64,000 nucleotides of DNA from Paramecium tetraurelia (Eukaryota > Ciliophora > Oligohymenophorea > Peniculida > Parameciidae): the NCBI RefSeq assembly GCF_000165425.1, contig NW_001798986.1:136330-200329 (forward strand). The letters are read 5' to 3'. Position numbers and translations under genes: made by a program. Shown here one piece after another: positions 49,111-60,633 of the stretch (positions are counted from its first letter, which is position 1; each line of letters starts with the position of its first letter). The notes beneath the pieces were generated by a model. That model did not search any database and was not told the DNA's origin. It was given only the letters and a program-made list of their open reading frames with translations.

Positions 49111-50718
49111 ATGTCCAAATTTTAATAAGATGGTATAACCATCTGTTTACTGGGGGGGTTCCAGAAGTGGCCTTCCAGTGCTCAACATTCCTTCACTCCT
49201 CACAAATGTGGATTAAGGGTATAAATTTTCACATTACTATTTTCAAGTTTGTTAAATAATTTACATGGCATTATAAGGATTATTTATAGAAATTGAATGG
49301 CAAACCAATTTAAGTGCCAGTGAGGATTTTCACTTCTCCGAAAGAAGGTAAAATTTGGGTTGATTTTGGTAGGGAAATATAATGATGGTTATGATAATGA
49401 AAACCATGATCTTATAATCAGATAATATGACAAATTATACAACAGCAAAAAGAATATGTAAGTCATGTGAGGTTTATTGTTAAGAACATATATTTGCGAG
49501 GCTCTGTTAGGTGCAGGAACATTCGGCTAAGTGATAAAATGCAGTGTAGAAGGAACGAAACAATAAGTTGCAATAAAGGTATGTCATTGTGAGGATAATT
49601 AGATCATAAAAAATTAACATGCTTTTCAAAAACAACAAAAAATAGAAATAAATGTGCTAAGAACTCTCTAAACATTCTCAAAAGAGCAAAACATTTAAAA
49701 AAATCGTATAATCTAACTAAATGATTAATTTCTACACAAGAAACACGCGTGCCTAGTTTTCCCTTTGTTGGCATAGAACTTATTTGAAGTGATGAAGACA
49801 AATCGATAAGAAGCATTTAGTGTATCGTTGGTCCGAAAATTTCTCAATCAAATAGTGACTGGACTCACAGTGGCTGAACAATGTGGAGTTGTTCATGCTG
49901 ATCTGAAACCAGAGAATATAATGATCGAATAAAAGCAGCCTGTATTGGATGATTGTTCTCTTTAAATCATTGATTTTGGATCCAGTTGCTTTATGAATGA
50001 CAAACACCCTTATATCTACATTCAAAGTCGTTTCTACAGAGCTCCAGAGATAATTTTAGAGAATCACTATTACAATAGTATGAATATGGAACTATGAATT
50101 ATTAGCTAAAATTGATATCTGGAGTTTGGGTTGTATAGCAGTGGAATTATTATAGGGTAATCCCCTTTTTCCTTGTGGGGACCAATACTCCTGTTTGGAG
50201 CGAATCATTCAAGTGACCAGACCTACAATAAGTAATGCGTTTGAATATGATATTTTAGCTATGCAGGGATATGTGAAAACTGCTCCTGCTTCAAAAAAAT
50301 ACTTTAACTTACTTCAAAATGATACTTTTCAATTAAAATCGAGGGAGCAATTCACAGCTGAGTTTCCTCACTTAAAAATAAAAACTAAAGAGGGGTACAA
50401 TTCTATGCATCCTATAAAGATACTTACCGATCTAGCCCAATATTACAATTAGCAATCTTCAAAAGGTATGAAAATGAATGCGATATTTGTGTAGATCAAC
50501 CTACATTCAATTAATTTCTGGATTTCGTGTAGAAATGTCTTGAATGGGAGCCAAGTGCTAGGATGTCTGCCTAGGATGCTAGTTAACACCCATTTTTGAC
50601 TGGATAAAATCAAGGATTTGAAATCAACATAGATTTAGATGACTTGTTTGCAAAATTGGATACGTAATCTAATTAAAGTAGTACTTCCTCTTTTTATGAA
50701 GACCAACCAGAGTTTTGA
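49111..50718 (+). CDS. DYRK-family dual-specificity kinase
   Basis: Start taken as ATG 49111 (MSKFQQDGITICLLGG); the same frame is open upstream to ATG 48784, adding up to 109 codons. Stop TGA 50716-50718, several introns. The DYRK homology motif YDNENHDLIIRQYDK precedes the kinase domain. Then: GAGTFGQVIKC, VAIK, HADLKPENIM, DFGSSCF, the autophosphorylated YxY loop in YIYIQSRFYRAPEIIL, and WSLGCIAVELLQG. DYRKs autophosphorylate on tyrosine once and then act on Ser/Thr. Catalytic residues are intact; HAD for HRD is normal in this family. Confidence 0.92.
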
Positions 50719-50955
50719 GATATTTCCCATTCCTCAGATTAAAATGTTCATTCAAATAACAATAAGTAAAAAAAAAAATAAAAATTCCATTTGAATGATG
50801 TTTTGATCATTAAGAGGCAATTAATTAAAACAAATAATAATTTTTCACAATATATAACTTATATTAGAACTCATCGATTCAGTAAATTAAATTCTGCTAT
50901 ATAATTCAATCAATTGTTGGATTTCATTTCATTATTAAATAATAATAAAACTCAA

Positions 50956-51135
50956 ATGGGTCTTTGCCAATCTACCTAATCTACTCTTAAACTCCCTCGT
51001 ATTCCAGCCCAAAAACACATCCAGATCAACTTTGAAAAGATTAAAGAATACGAAATCGAATATGCTCGTCAACAACCATTTACAAAAAAGCAATCTACTG
51101 AGGGATCCTCACCTCTCAGCCAAGTGGACAAATGA
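50956..51135 (+). CDS. Small protein with possible myristoylation/palmitoylation start
   Basis: Uninterrupted frame, ATG 50956 to TGA 51133-51135, 59 aa: MGLCQSTQSTLKLPRIP, then a hydrophilic remainder (QINFEKIKEYEIEYARQQ). Gly2, Cys4 and Ser6 fit dual N-terminal lipidation. The codons are coding-like (CCT, CGT, GCC used). The kinase-like gene at 54788 begins with the same MGLC. Function unknown. Confidence 0.6.
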
Positions 51136-51583
51136 ATCTGAACATGATTTCCTTATTTTCATAATCTCCAATCTATAATATGTGATATAATGTAAATTTC
51201 GCCTTTCATCTCAGCTCATCAATTGCGAATGATTGACGTCAGATGTTTTCTTCACATAATTAATATCGCTGAAAAAAATGAAATTTCTAGAAATCAACAT
51301 TGAATTCTTCTAATTGAAGTTGATAGATAAAATTATCAGGTTTTAACAGAATGATCACCATAAATGTCATTTAATCATCGGGAACAGAATTGGTATGAAA
51401 ATTTAAAACAATACTGGTTAGTCATTTAATTAACTATCATTAAAAAAATGATAAAATAATCCAATTATAACATATTACTTGATTACAATAAAATAAATAT
51501 TATAAAAGAATAAATCGGTCGCTTTCTTATTATGAAGTTTAGAATTAGAAAATATTATTTTTATATAATATTAATAGATAAAA

Positions 51584-52210
51584 ATGGATTAGAGTAAATA
51601 CCAAATAAAGAATGAACTCTTAAATTTGAGTTTTACAGAAGAACAAATTGCTCAAGTATTACCAAGTGCTGATAGTCTAGAATAAGCTGTTGAGTTACTT
51701 TTAGCATTATAAGAAGGACAACACACGATAAAATAAAACAATGGATTATTTGCAGAAATTAATGCCATTGAATTTGATGATCATATGCAACCAAATTTCG
51801 ATTTTAATAAGAGATATAAAATGGTATGTGTGGTGAGAATGGATTTAAAAATGGGCATAGGGAAAATAGCAGCATAAACAGGACATGCAGGTATATTAAT
51901 ATAGTTATTTTAGTATTGGGAGCATATTAATAATTATTAAATGACAAAAATGTATTATTATAAAAATGGGAAGGAAGTGGTTAAGCAAAAGTAGTACTGA
52001 AATGCGAGAGTCAATAGGAATTGTTCAATATTGAAGCAAAGGCAAGACAGAATGGACTCAACACCTATTTGGTAACTGATGCAGGTAGAACATAAGTAAG
52101 AATGTATTCCAGAAGCTTAGGTGTAACCTGGAAGTCAAACTGTTTGTGCAATCGGACCAGCTGATTGCGATCTCATAGATTAAGTGACTGGCCATTTAAA
52201 ATTGTTATGA
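51584..52210 (+). CDS. PTRH2: Peptidyl-tRNA hydrolase 2 with N-terminal UBA-like domain
   Basis: ATG 51584 to TGA 52208-52210, intron 51891-51913 and one more near 52098. The first ~50 residues (YQIKNELLNLSFTEEQIAQV, LPSADSLEQAVELLLAL) match a UBA-like three-helix domain. The C-terminal PTH2 domain follows: MVCVVRMDLKMGIGKIAAQT (catalytic K and the GK.AAQ.GHA block), VVLKCESQQELFNIEAKAR, VTDAGRTQ and CAIGPADCDLIDQVTGHLKL. PTH2 frees tRNA from stalled peptidyl-tRNA. The PTH2 call is firm; the UBA call is by pattern. Most PTH2 proteins instead have a membrane anchor at the N-terminus. Confidence 0.9.
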
Positions 52211-52242
52211 TATCAAAAAGATATTTAATAGTAGAAACAATG

Positions 52243-54286
52243 TCAATTAGTTGATCGAAAATTTTTGCCTATCCGTTTTAGATCCAATTGGTTGATTAGA
52301 GGAGTTGATAATGTTGCCTATTCTTGTTGCTTTTCTTCATTTCGTTATGCTGATTCATTATTGAAATCCTTCATAAGATGCTAGGTTTCTTCTATCATTT
52401 TTAATTGCAACATCTATTACTTCTTGGATTGAACAGTCTTCCATAAACTAGTTCTAGATCGTTATTTCATGAGAGGCATAGGAGCAAAAGACTTTATGCC
52501 CTTGAATGATAGTAACTCAATCTATTCTCTAAGTTTGAGTAGTCTTTCCTGTTCATCTTGCACTTTCTATCTCTCCTTCATCTTTTCATGTTTTGTAGTA
52601 TCCATATTCGATAACTTTTCTCTCTAAGTCTTTACCTGAATACTCTAATCGAGTTCTAGCCAGACGATGTCAGCTTTCACGAATCCATTTTCATTATAGC
52701 CTCCAAAGATTAACAATCTATTTTCATCTTAAGCAGCACAATGACCTGCTCGACCATCTCTATATTCCATTTAAATAGTGCACCAGGTTTAGGAATCTAC
52801 TTTAAAAATGTGACAATCATTTAAGAATATCGAGTCAACATTGATACCCCCAAAGAGGACAATCATTTATTACTTTTCAAAATAATTACAAGTATGTTTA
52901 TATCTAGCACAAGGAGGAATTCCTTTGGCCTTGACTTCAGTCCAGTACATAGGTCTTTGATATGTATTTAACAAATATAAACCAGAATACAATTAACCTT
53001 ATTTATTCTCACCACCAAATAAATATATTCCTTCCACTTTCTATTTCATATCCTTCAAATCCTCAGGATCTAAATTTGATTTATAAAGTTATATTAATCT
53101 ATTGTTAGTAAAAACAGAAACTATAGTATGAAAAGCGATTCCATTCTAAAAATAATTGCATATATCAATATTAGCAGGAGCTTGTTTGGCTGTTGTGACA
53201 TCAAAATGAAAGGCATCTGATAAATACTTCCCCTTGGTATTTATGCCTCCCATAATAAAGATATGCTTCCCTACAAATGCACTAGCCTAACCTCTTCTTA
53301 CTTCAACCCCTTCTCCACTGGTTCTCACAATTTTGAACTCATTGGTTTCAGTATTGAAGACTCTGAAGTCATTCAAACTCTCTCTAATTTTCTATGCATT
53401 ATCATATGGTTTTTCTCCACCAAAATAGAAAATGGACCTCCTATAAACACCAGCTATATGGTTAGTCCTTCCAAAAGGAGGCTTATCTACGATGTCAATT
53501 TGAGACCATTCATTTCCATTCCAAACATTCATATCATTGAATGGAGTGGCACTTATTCCACCATACAAATAGAACTTGTTTTGAATTACACTCAACGTTG
53601 CTCCTTCTCTCATTGCAGGTCTCCATTTCCCATAAAATTTCTCAACCCAATTCAAACAATAGTTTGGGATGAAAGCATCTTAAATCACTTCAATTACTTT
53701 TGGTTGATGCTTATTTTAGATCTAACCATCATCATTTAATCGAGAGGGATAACACTTAATCCTAGGCAATCTTCCTACTGATTGACTCTTACTTGTCGAA
53801 TATTATTCAATTAGTTAGGACAGTTACTCATTCTAATGCTTTATTTGTGCTTTATTATGTCCCAATTGGAAAGCGATTTCATCCAAAGGGCCATAACCTG
53901 TGTATATTTTGCTAGAACTTTTATCGTTAAGACTCCTTAAACTATGTTGAGAATTGTTTTTAAAGAGTCTATCTCTATAAGGTTACCATTTTTGTTCCTT
54001 CTCTAATTTATCCACCAATGTCTTGTCCACTTAGAGTAATTCTTGCGAACTTACAAATTTACTCAGTTTGCTTTTAGTATTTTGGACTGGCAACGGTGGA
54101 TGAATCTATTTCATTCAAACATTTTACCATCTGCAATCCTCTTTATACTAAGTATTTATATTTGGTCATTGACAGATCGCTTATTCCTTGACTCTAGTAT
54201 TCCTTTACTAAATGATCCATGGCGTCATCATCGTCATTGAAATTCAGGATTGGTTGGAGTGGAGAAGGTGAATCATAATTGCTCAT
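52243..54286 (-). CDS. Kelch-repeat protein
   Basis: ATG 54286 (MSNYDSPSPLQPILNFN) to TGA 52245-52243, about 650 aa with several small introns. The middle is a kelch-type beta-propeller: REGATLSVIQNKFYLYGG, GRTNHIAGVYRRSIFYFGG, and further repeats with double glycines (for example KHIFIMGG). After the propeller comes a long charged helical tail ending IGKNFRSTN. No BTB, BACK or kinase domain is visible. Kelch propellers mediate protein binding; the role is unknown. Confidence 0.8.
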
Positions 54287-54787
54287 TTTTATAAAGTAAA
54301 TATAAATTTTGAAATAAATATTATTATTTTTAATCTGGAAATGAGTGGTTAATACAAAATCTTAATGCTCTTGGAATCTGTTAAGAAAAAGGATAGTCCC
54401 CATATAATTAATAGACTTTAACTTATAGGTATGTCATTTTTATGAGCCTCTTATGTTTTCCAAACTGATATAACGCTTTGATATCGATTTTCAGTTTTCA
54501 AGCTTAAGTTTCAATTCCAATAATTAACAGACTAGTATTATTAAAGGTTGATTAAAAATAAATATTTTTATTTATTAATATATTTATATATAGAATAGCC
54601 TCCAAAATAAGATTTTTTTTAATAGCCAAGCTTTGGTCTTTGCAAAATTATTTAAATACATCGATATTTACATATTATTAAATACTTGAATTTACTTATA
54701 AATTATCGATAGAAATATTAATTTTAAGCTGTTGCGTTAATATGTTTTAGATCCTCATATAAAAAACTAATATTATCAAATAAATTA
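54287..54787. other. Intergenic region with one short frame
   Basis: About 500 bp between divergent genes. A 34-codon plus-strand frame begins at ATG 54341 (MSGQYKILMLLESVKKKD) and stops at 54445. A coding-like stretch follows near 54,500 (FKLKFQFQQLTDQYYQRL) but I cannot connect them by a normal intron. Otherwise AT-rich DNA. Confidence 0.35.
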
Positions 54788-55762
54788 ATGGGATTGTGTC
54801 ATACCAAAAAGGCAGAACAGAGGAAAAATCCGGCCATCCTCAATAAAAGTCAACCCAGAGCTAAAATTCCTTAGACAACCGAACAAATACTAGAATTTGC
54901 TATCACAGAGCCCTTTGAAGATAGCAGTCTCATCTACATTTCTCCACAAATCAAACACAAAACTCAATCATCTAAACAACCAAGTCCTACCTACTCATTG
55001 AACCTCTCGAATTACAAATATCGTTTTTCTTCCAAATATGTTCACCAAGAATTCAAACCCAATGAGAGTATCATCCCAATTAATCACTTAGAATAGCTAA
55101 TCATCCATAGAGAGAGCGGGTTACCTTATTACCTTGAGATTTTGGAGTCCAACTCCGAGAACAGAGGATTGATCAGAAAATTGTTTAATCCCACCACTCC
55201 AGAAAACCAATAGGACCCTTCAAACCTCTTCGACATTGTTGAGATATGCTTATAAAATAGATTAATCTTGGTTGTAAGACAGTACAAAGAGGCCAAAAGC
55301 CTTGAATCACAATTATAAATTCTCAAATCGAATGTAAAAACTTTATCAATTTCTGTCAATAAGATAATTAAAATCATAACGACTCTACATTCATTAGATA
55401 TAATTCATTTTAATTTGAGTGTCAAATCGTTCTAGTATTAATAAATATCAGGAGAAATATATCTCAACAATTTATCTGATTTATATAATAGTGAGGAAGT
55501 TAATTTTTAATATATATCTCCAGAACAATTAAATTACATTCCCTACTTTACAAAAGAATGCAACATCTGGGCTTTGGGAATGATCATTTGCTAATTGATG
55601 GATTGTCCAAAACTTCCCATTTATAATGACAATTTGAGTAAGTTTAAAAGATTAGTGGAGAAATGGCAACCAATATCATCATTAATACATATCAAGGATT
55701 AAGAGCTATAGGAATCTCTAATTAAAATGTTATAAAAAGATCCCAGTCAAAGAGCATTATGA
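54788..55762 (+). CDS. Probable pseudokinase with lipid-anchor N-terminus
   Basis: Uninterrupted frame, ATG 54788 to TGA 55760-55762, 324 aa. Begins MGLCHTKKAEQRKN (possible myristoylation and palmitoylation). Residues from ~100 follow the protein-kinase outline: ILVVRQYKEAKSL (hinge), HSLDIIHFNLSVKSF where HRD is replaced, YISPEQLNYIP (APE region), CNIWALGMIICQLMD (subdomain IX) and LIKMLQKDPSQRAL. The catalytic aspartate and the DFG motif are missing, so it is unlikely to phosphorylate. The frame continues for 75 codons beyond the TGA. Confidence 0.7.
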
Positions 55763-56402
55763 ATTTCTCTTTTATATTATAAATAATTTGAATTTATAAA
55801 TATAGAAAAACTTGGCTTATTTTACGGTGAAAGTAAATTGTATTCGAAATGGAATCAAAAATTGATAATATTTGTTACGGCAGCTGAGTACCGTAATTCC
55901 TTCATTACTTTTGTCTTTGATCTTATAATGCCATAAGGATAGCTATACAACAAACTCTCCAACGAAAAAACCATAAATTAATACTATTGAAATTTTTGAT
56001 ATTAACCCTTTTCCTATTTAATAAAAAATAAAAATTTATATCAATAGAAAAGTCCACTCTTAATAAAATCACAATATAATATATATAAAAATGGAAAAAT
56101 CATATTGTGAATTTGGACAAGCCTGCAATATTGATTATAATTGACTGAGATGCATATTTCATGTTGTTCCTATTCTATCAAAATTCTATATGACAGAAGT
56201 ATTCTATTTTAAGAGAACTGGTTATTTAAGGAATGCTGTAAACGTATGTTATCTTAAAAAGTATAGATGCTCATTATTTTGTGAAATTAAATTCATTTTT
56301 ATAATCAGAGAGATTCGGAAAAACATGAGTAAATTTAATAGCATAGTAATCAGTATTAATTAAATAACTTAAATGATTGGAATTTTATAAAATAATTTAA
56401 TC
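55763..56402. other. Region after the pseudokinase: in-phase frame, then AT-rich DNA
   Basis: From 55763 to the TGA at 55988-55990 the pseudokinase frame stays open and looks coding (FEFINIEKLGLFYGESKL, IIFVTAAEYRNSFITFVF). A 6-bp inverted repeat TTACGG/CCGTAA with a 10-base loop lies near 55,873. From 55,990 to 56,402 nothing is seen. Confidence 0.45.
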
Positions 56403-59021
56403 TCATTTAAATAATTGAATTGGCCTTCTCAGCCTATAATACTATGATGGAATATTGTAGATGAAATTAGTAATGGTATAGTAGACCAGATAATGTGGTT
56501 TCATTCTAAACTTTCCCTTCTGCCTTAATTCATAGTAGAGTTGATCCCTCACAAAATGATGATCTGTAATTGAAACCCATTTCAATTTTTAAGAACAAGT
56601 AGTGAGATCTCTAATTATTAAATCGATGATTGCATTACCTGATAACTTCGTTCCCATTCTGATATTTATTGGCTTCATCTTGGTTCATGGAGACAGTCAG
56701 ATGCATGAGCAATTCATTAGCCATTTTTGTTCTAAAATCACCCTTGGGGAAGGCTACATCTAGATAGTTTGGAATGCACACCAACTCAGGCGCATGTTTC
56801 TTGTAGATGTACTCCATCATGACTTTAGCAATCTTCTAATTGTGAGCCTACCTTTTCTTAAAGACTATGCGTCCATCAAACCATTCATTTATTACTATTT
56901 TGGAAATATAATTTAATATATATACTTCCAGCCATCATGATGTATCTAATGGGTAAAATACAAATAACACAGTAAAGTGAGAACAAGGCATAGAGAAACC
57001 AAAGAGTTCTATGGTACTCTTGCCAAGTGAATAAATTAATCACTTTTTCTGCAAAGTTACTCAAATAGGTCAGGTACAATTAAACAATAAAGAAAGTCTT
57101 CTTGATAGCTCTTATTTTTTGATAGAAGGATTCCTTTGGTTCATTTTCATCATCCACTTCCAATTTGATTTCATTTCCTTCGAATTTGATGACCTTATCC
57201 AATGATTGAGTATTCTTTTTGAGATCCTTCTCCTCCTAAGTGAACAACTAAGGAGTCTTATAATAATGATTCAACTCGCATAGGATGTACTTATCTAAAA
57301 ACAGCCCTACATAATGGTGTATAGTTGGATGTTAGTAAGTGAGAATGAATAGCAAAATGAATCCAAAGTATTGCAGGATGTTGTTTAAATCTGCATTGTA
57401 AATGAAGATGAACATAAATGTAAAAACTATTAGTGTTAATCTTGGATACTTTTGATCTACAACATCTTCTAAAGAGAGTTAAAATTAGATCATCAATGAG
57501 ATTATTCGCTTAAATCTGATGATGTTCATTTTGATAACAGTGAGATCTGGTTCCAATTGCTCATTCTCATATGAGAACACCGGACCAGGTCCAAAAAGAG
57601 ACAAAGGACTCGACATATTCCTTAAGGTCACAATCAAACTAGGCTACTGTTCATCAATGTTTGAAAGATGCTTCTTAAGAAATTGAAACACATCGCTGTT
57701 GTTGCTCTCCTTATTCAATGGTAACTGTATTCTCTAATTGGCAAATAAGATACAAAATAATACCGAAAACTTCGTTCCTGAATGATAACTCAATAAGTCG
57801 GCAACTTATATTTCAGCCACTCCAATTATTGACTGTTTGACCTTTCGCTTCAAAATGCCATCCTACACTTCACTGATCAATTCTAATCTTATCACAGAAA
57901 AAGAATCTATTATAGGTAGTATGTAATCCTAACTCCACTACGGGTTATTACTGTAAACATGCTATTTAGTTTAACATGTGAAGGGAGGAAATGAAATTTT
58001 AACAAACAAAAACGAGTCTTAGATGATATTACTGAGATTAATGGCCTCCTTCACTTGAATCTAGACCTTTCCCAAGGAGTGGAAATCGTCATGCATTCCC
58101 TCATATTACAATACATCTTGGGATGCAAACTTCAACTGAGTATACCACAATTTTAATAGGCCTGGGTCGTTGACTGTCAATTAGATCTTCTAGTAATCGT
58201 ATTCGTGATACATCAACTATTATTATTATTACCTATATTTACTATGACATCGTCTGCTAATTCAATTCTGATCTGAAACAATATTACTTGACAACTGAAG
58301 TAATTATAAGATATGTGTTAATATAATTGCAATGTACCCTCTTAAATCTTGCCATAGAATGTTTGCCAGGTCTCATCATCTGAGAATCTCAATTACACAT
58401 TTGTAGCCAACTTCTTCTATTGGTCTAAACTATAGTTTCCCACTTGAGTTGCATCTTCAGTCGATAAATTGTGATATCGAAATTGCCAATCTGGCTCATC
58501 TTCATTTTAAGCATCCGTTGAGGCTAGAATGGTTTACTTCTGATTTCCCAGCACTAGATTCGTTATGACAATTTAATTTACAATCTCTTGTCAAAAAGTA
58601 ATACAAGAATTTCAGAATATTGCCCTATATTTACGGATGTTGCATTGCTATCATCACCAACTTATTCAAAAAGAGATGGAATCCAGCTTTTCTTTTTTCA
58701 GTTTTAAAGAGCCATTCGTGTTTAGATGGAAATTAAGGCAAATCCAAATTGCAATATTTCATTTTCAACTTAACTATTAATTGACTCCCTTACCACTTTG
58801 TGCAATGCATAGAACTCATTATAACGTCTGTTGCAAATAAACGTTTGAATATTTGGGTGTCTCACTTATATTTTATACAACGTGAAACTAAATCCATATT
58901 CGTTCTCTGTCCCAATAATGTTGATCTAGAGTTATTTTAAGTCTAATTTCACAAAATCATCAAAAGTCAATTTGAAACCCTCCATCGTTGATTTCACACT
59001 CATTGGACTGCTTTGAGACAT
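56403..59021 (-). CDS. PX-C2-transmembrane protein (MCTP-like C-terminus)
   Basis: ATG 59021 (MSQSSPMSVKSTMEGFK) to TGA 56405-56403, about 840 aa, several introns. N-terminal PX domain: HPNIQTFICNRRYNEFYALH with the RRY phosphoinositide arginine, and LDLPQFPSKHEW. Middle: a C2-type sandwich (KVQIQVKEAINLSNI, DSFLFVKISFPPFTC, YSNNPQWSQDYILPI). C-terminal: hydrophobic helices arranged as in the MCTP/plant C2 tail domain (LTLIVFTFMFIFIYNADL, FGFILLFILTYQHPTIH, LWFLYALFSLYCVICILP), ending in a helical cytosolic segment. It should bind membrane lipids and may tether membranes. The combination of PX with this tail is unusual. Confidence 0.78.
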
Positions 59022-59177
59022 AATTACAAATAATTTATAATTCAATATTTTAAATATCATTTCCCTACAGTATCCACACCCCCACCAATATTCTCACAAT
59101 ATCTACATCCCTTTTAATTAATAAATTTAGACATTTCAATTTCACTTTCTATTTCATTCCTGAATAATTGTAGACCT

Positions 59178-59476
59178 TCACCTTAGGTTATTTAATATTA
59201 ATATGAGTATAAAATATCCTTTATTCCAATTGTTAAAAAGAAGGAAACCTCTAAAGAAGTGAATATCCCATTTCTCATATTGTTAAAAGTCCATTGTAAC
59301 TGAGTTGGAAGGTGGGGTCCCCTCACTTAATTCCTCAGGAACTATAAAATGTCCCTTTTTGAGAAGGGAAAACAAGAATCTAGGGGTTTACTCCGCCCTT
59401 TTGGTTCAAGATGAAGTGACACAAGTCTTGGGCGCTTCAATAAAAGAGATTTGTAATATTTTTATATTATTTTCAT
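59178..59476 (-). CDS. Small protein with presequence-like start and hydrophobic C-terminus
   Basis: ATG 59476 (MKIIQKYYKSLLLKRPRL) to TGA 59180-59178 with one inferred 23-nt intron (GTC...AAG ends), 91 aa. The N-terminus is basic and amphipathic, like a mitochondrial presequence. The middle reads TPRFLFSLLKKGHFIVPEEL and NSVTMDFQQYEKWDIHFF, and the end is hydrophobic (GYFILILILNNL). The region is distinctly less AT-rich than its surroundings. The intron ends are atypical, so the junction is tentative, but the second exon is clearly coding. No family recognised. Confidence 0.5.
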
Positions 59477-59603
59477 AAAAATATAATGAATAATAGATTT
59501 GAGAATTCTTAAGATCACGACTTGGATATGTGTGGCATATCAAGATCGTACTCATAAACTAAATTGCCTAATCTTAACAATCATAATAAAGATAAATTAA
59601 AAA

Positions 59604-60602
59604 ATGAGTTTGTAAAATATATTTTAATCACAAGGTCGATAAAAAGTTATTGTAAAGGAAGGATTAAGAGGATCTTGGAGGTTCCATCCAACTTAATGAT
59701 TTAAATATCTTGGGCTTGAAGGATTACTACTCTGGGGCATGTGATAATAATAATCAAGAAATCAAACTCAAGTAAATAGAAGAAACCAACGATTGTACAC
59801 AAGTGGAAACTCAATAAAATGAACCCTACAATAACACTCTGGATTAGTTGGGCCAAAAGTTGAATGAAGTGATAGGACAATATCTCTGTGAACTTACATC
59901 TCAGTCTAGATTATCTTTGGACTCCTTTTCCCTTCAGAACAGTGAAAATTTAGACGAGGAACAACAACAACAAATATTAGATCTTGAATTAAACGTCATC
60001 CGACAGCGCATATACAAAGTAAAATATTGTTATTTAAATCAGCAAATCGTTGATAAAATCAACCTTTCGGTTATTCAATCCGTCCAATCAATTGGAACTT
60101 CTAGTTAACTCACATCTTAATCCAATTATGTCTCCACGTGCGTTTCGAAAGAACTTTTGAATAACAGTGTTACTCAATTTTCTTAAATTTCACAAAAGTC
60201 CCCCCCCAAATCCCTCACTCATTCTCTATTAGACTTACAATCACAACTTTATCAAAGTGCTCAATAGGCCTAGGCCAGACCCAATAAGAAAGTTGATGAC
60301 TTGCCCTTCAACATTGTAGATTGCGAGGGGACAAAGGAGGAATTGCAAAACAAACTCAAGATTTCCATTTAATTAAATTATCAATAGTCTCAAATCAACA
60401 GTCAATTGAGGGAAGAATTATCAAAATATGAAGTATAACTGTATTTTCATTAACCCTTTAGAAAATGAACTATCCAGATTCAATATAAGAGGACGAAACA
60501 CTTACTTTATAATAAGAGATCCAAAACTTGAGACTGGAAAATGCTAAACTAAAAGAGTCTTAATCAAATAAACTATGCGAAAAATGTAAAGATAGTCTAT
60601 GA
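59604..60602 (+). CDS. Uncharacterised glutamine-rich coiled-coil protein
   Basis: Stop TGA 60600-60602. The frame is secure from about 59,650 (EDLGGSIQLNDLNILGLKD) onward. ATG 59604 is the nearest start, but the first exon junction is unresolved. One canonical 29-nt intron lies near 60,431. Helical, Q/S-rich segments (EEQQQQILDLELNVIRQRI) end in a classic coiled coil (EIQNLRLENAKLKESQ) with a final CEKCKD pair. About 320 aa. No enzyme motif. It converges with the next gene across 31 bp. Confidence 0.6.
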
Positions 60603-60633
60603 CTTTTTGATATAAAGTTCAAATCTATAATTG

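Noticed and set aside
49604-49816. Intron and internal TGA suspected in the DYRK kinase insert
   Set aside because: Reading TAA as glutamine gives a continuous frame through TFSKEQNIQKNRIIQLND, so no intron is needed there.
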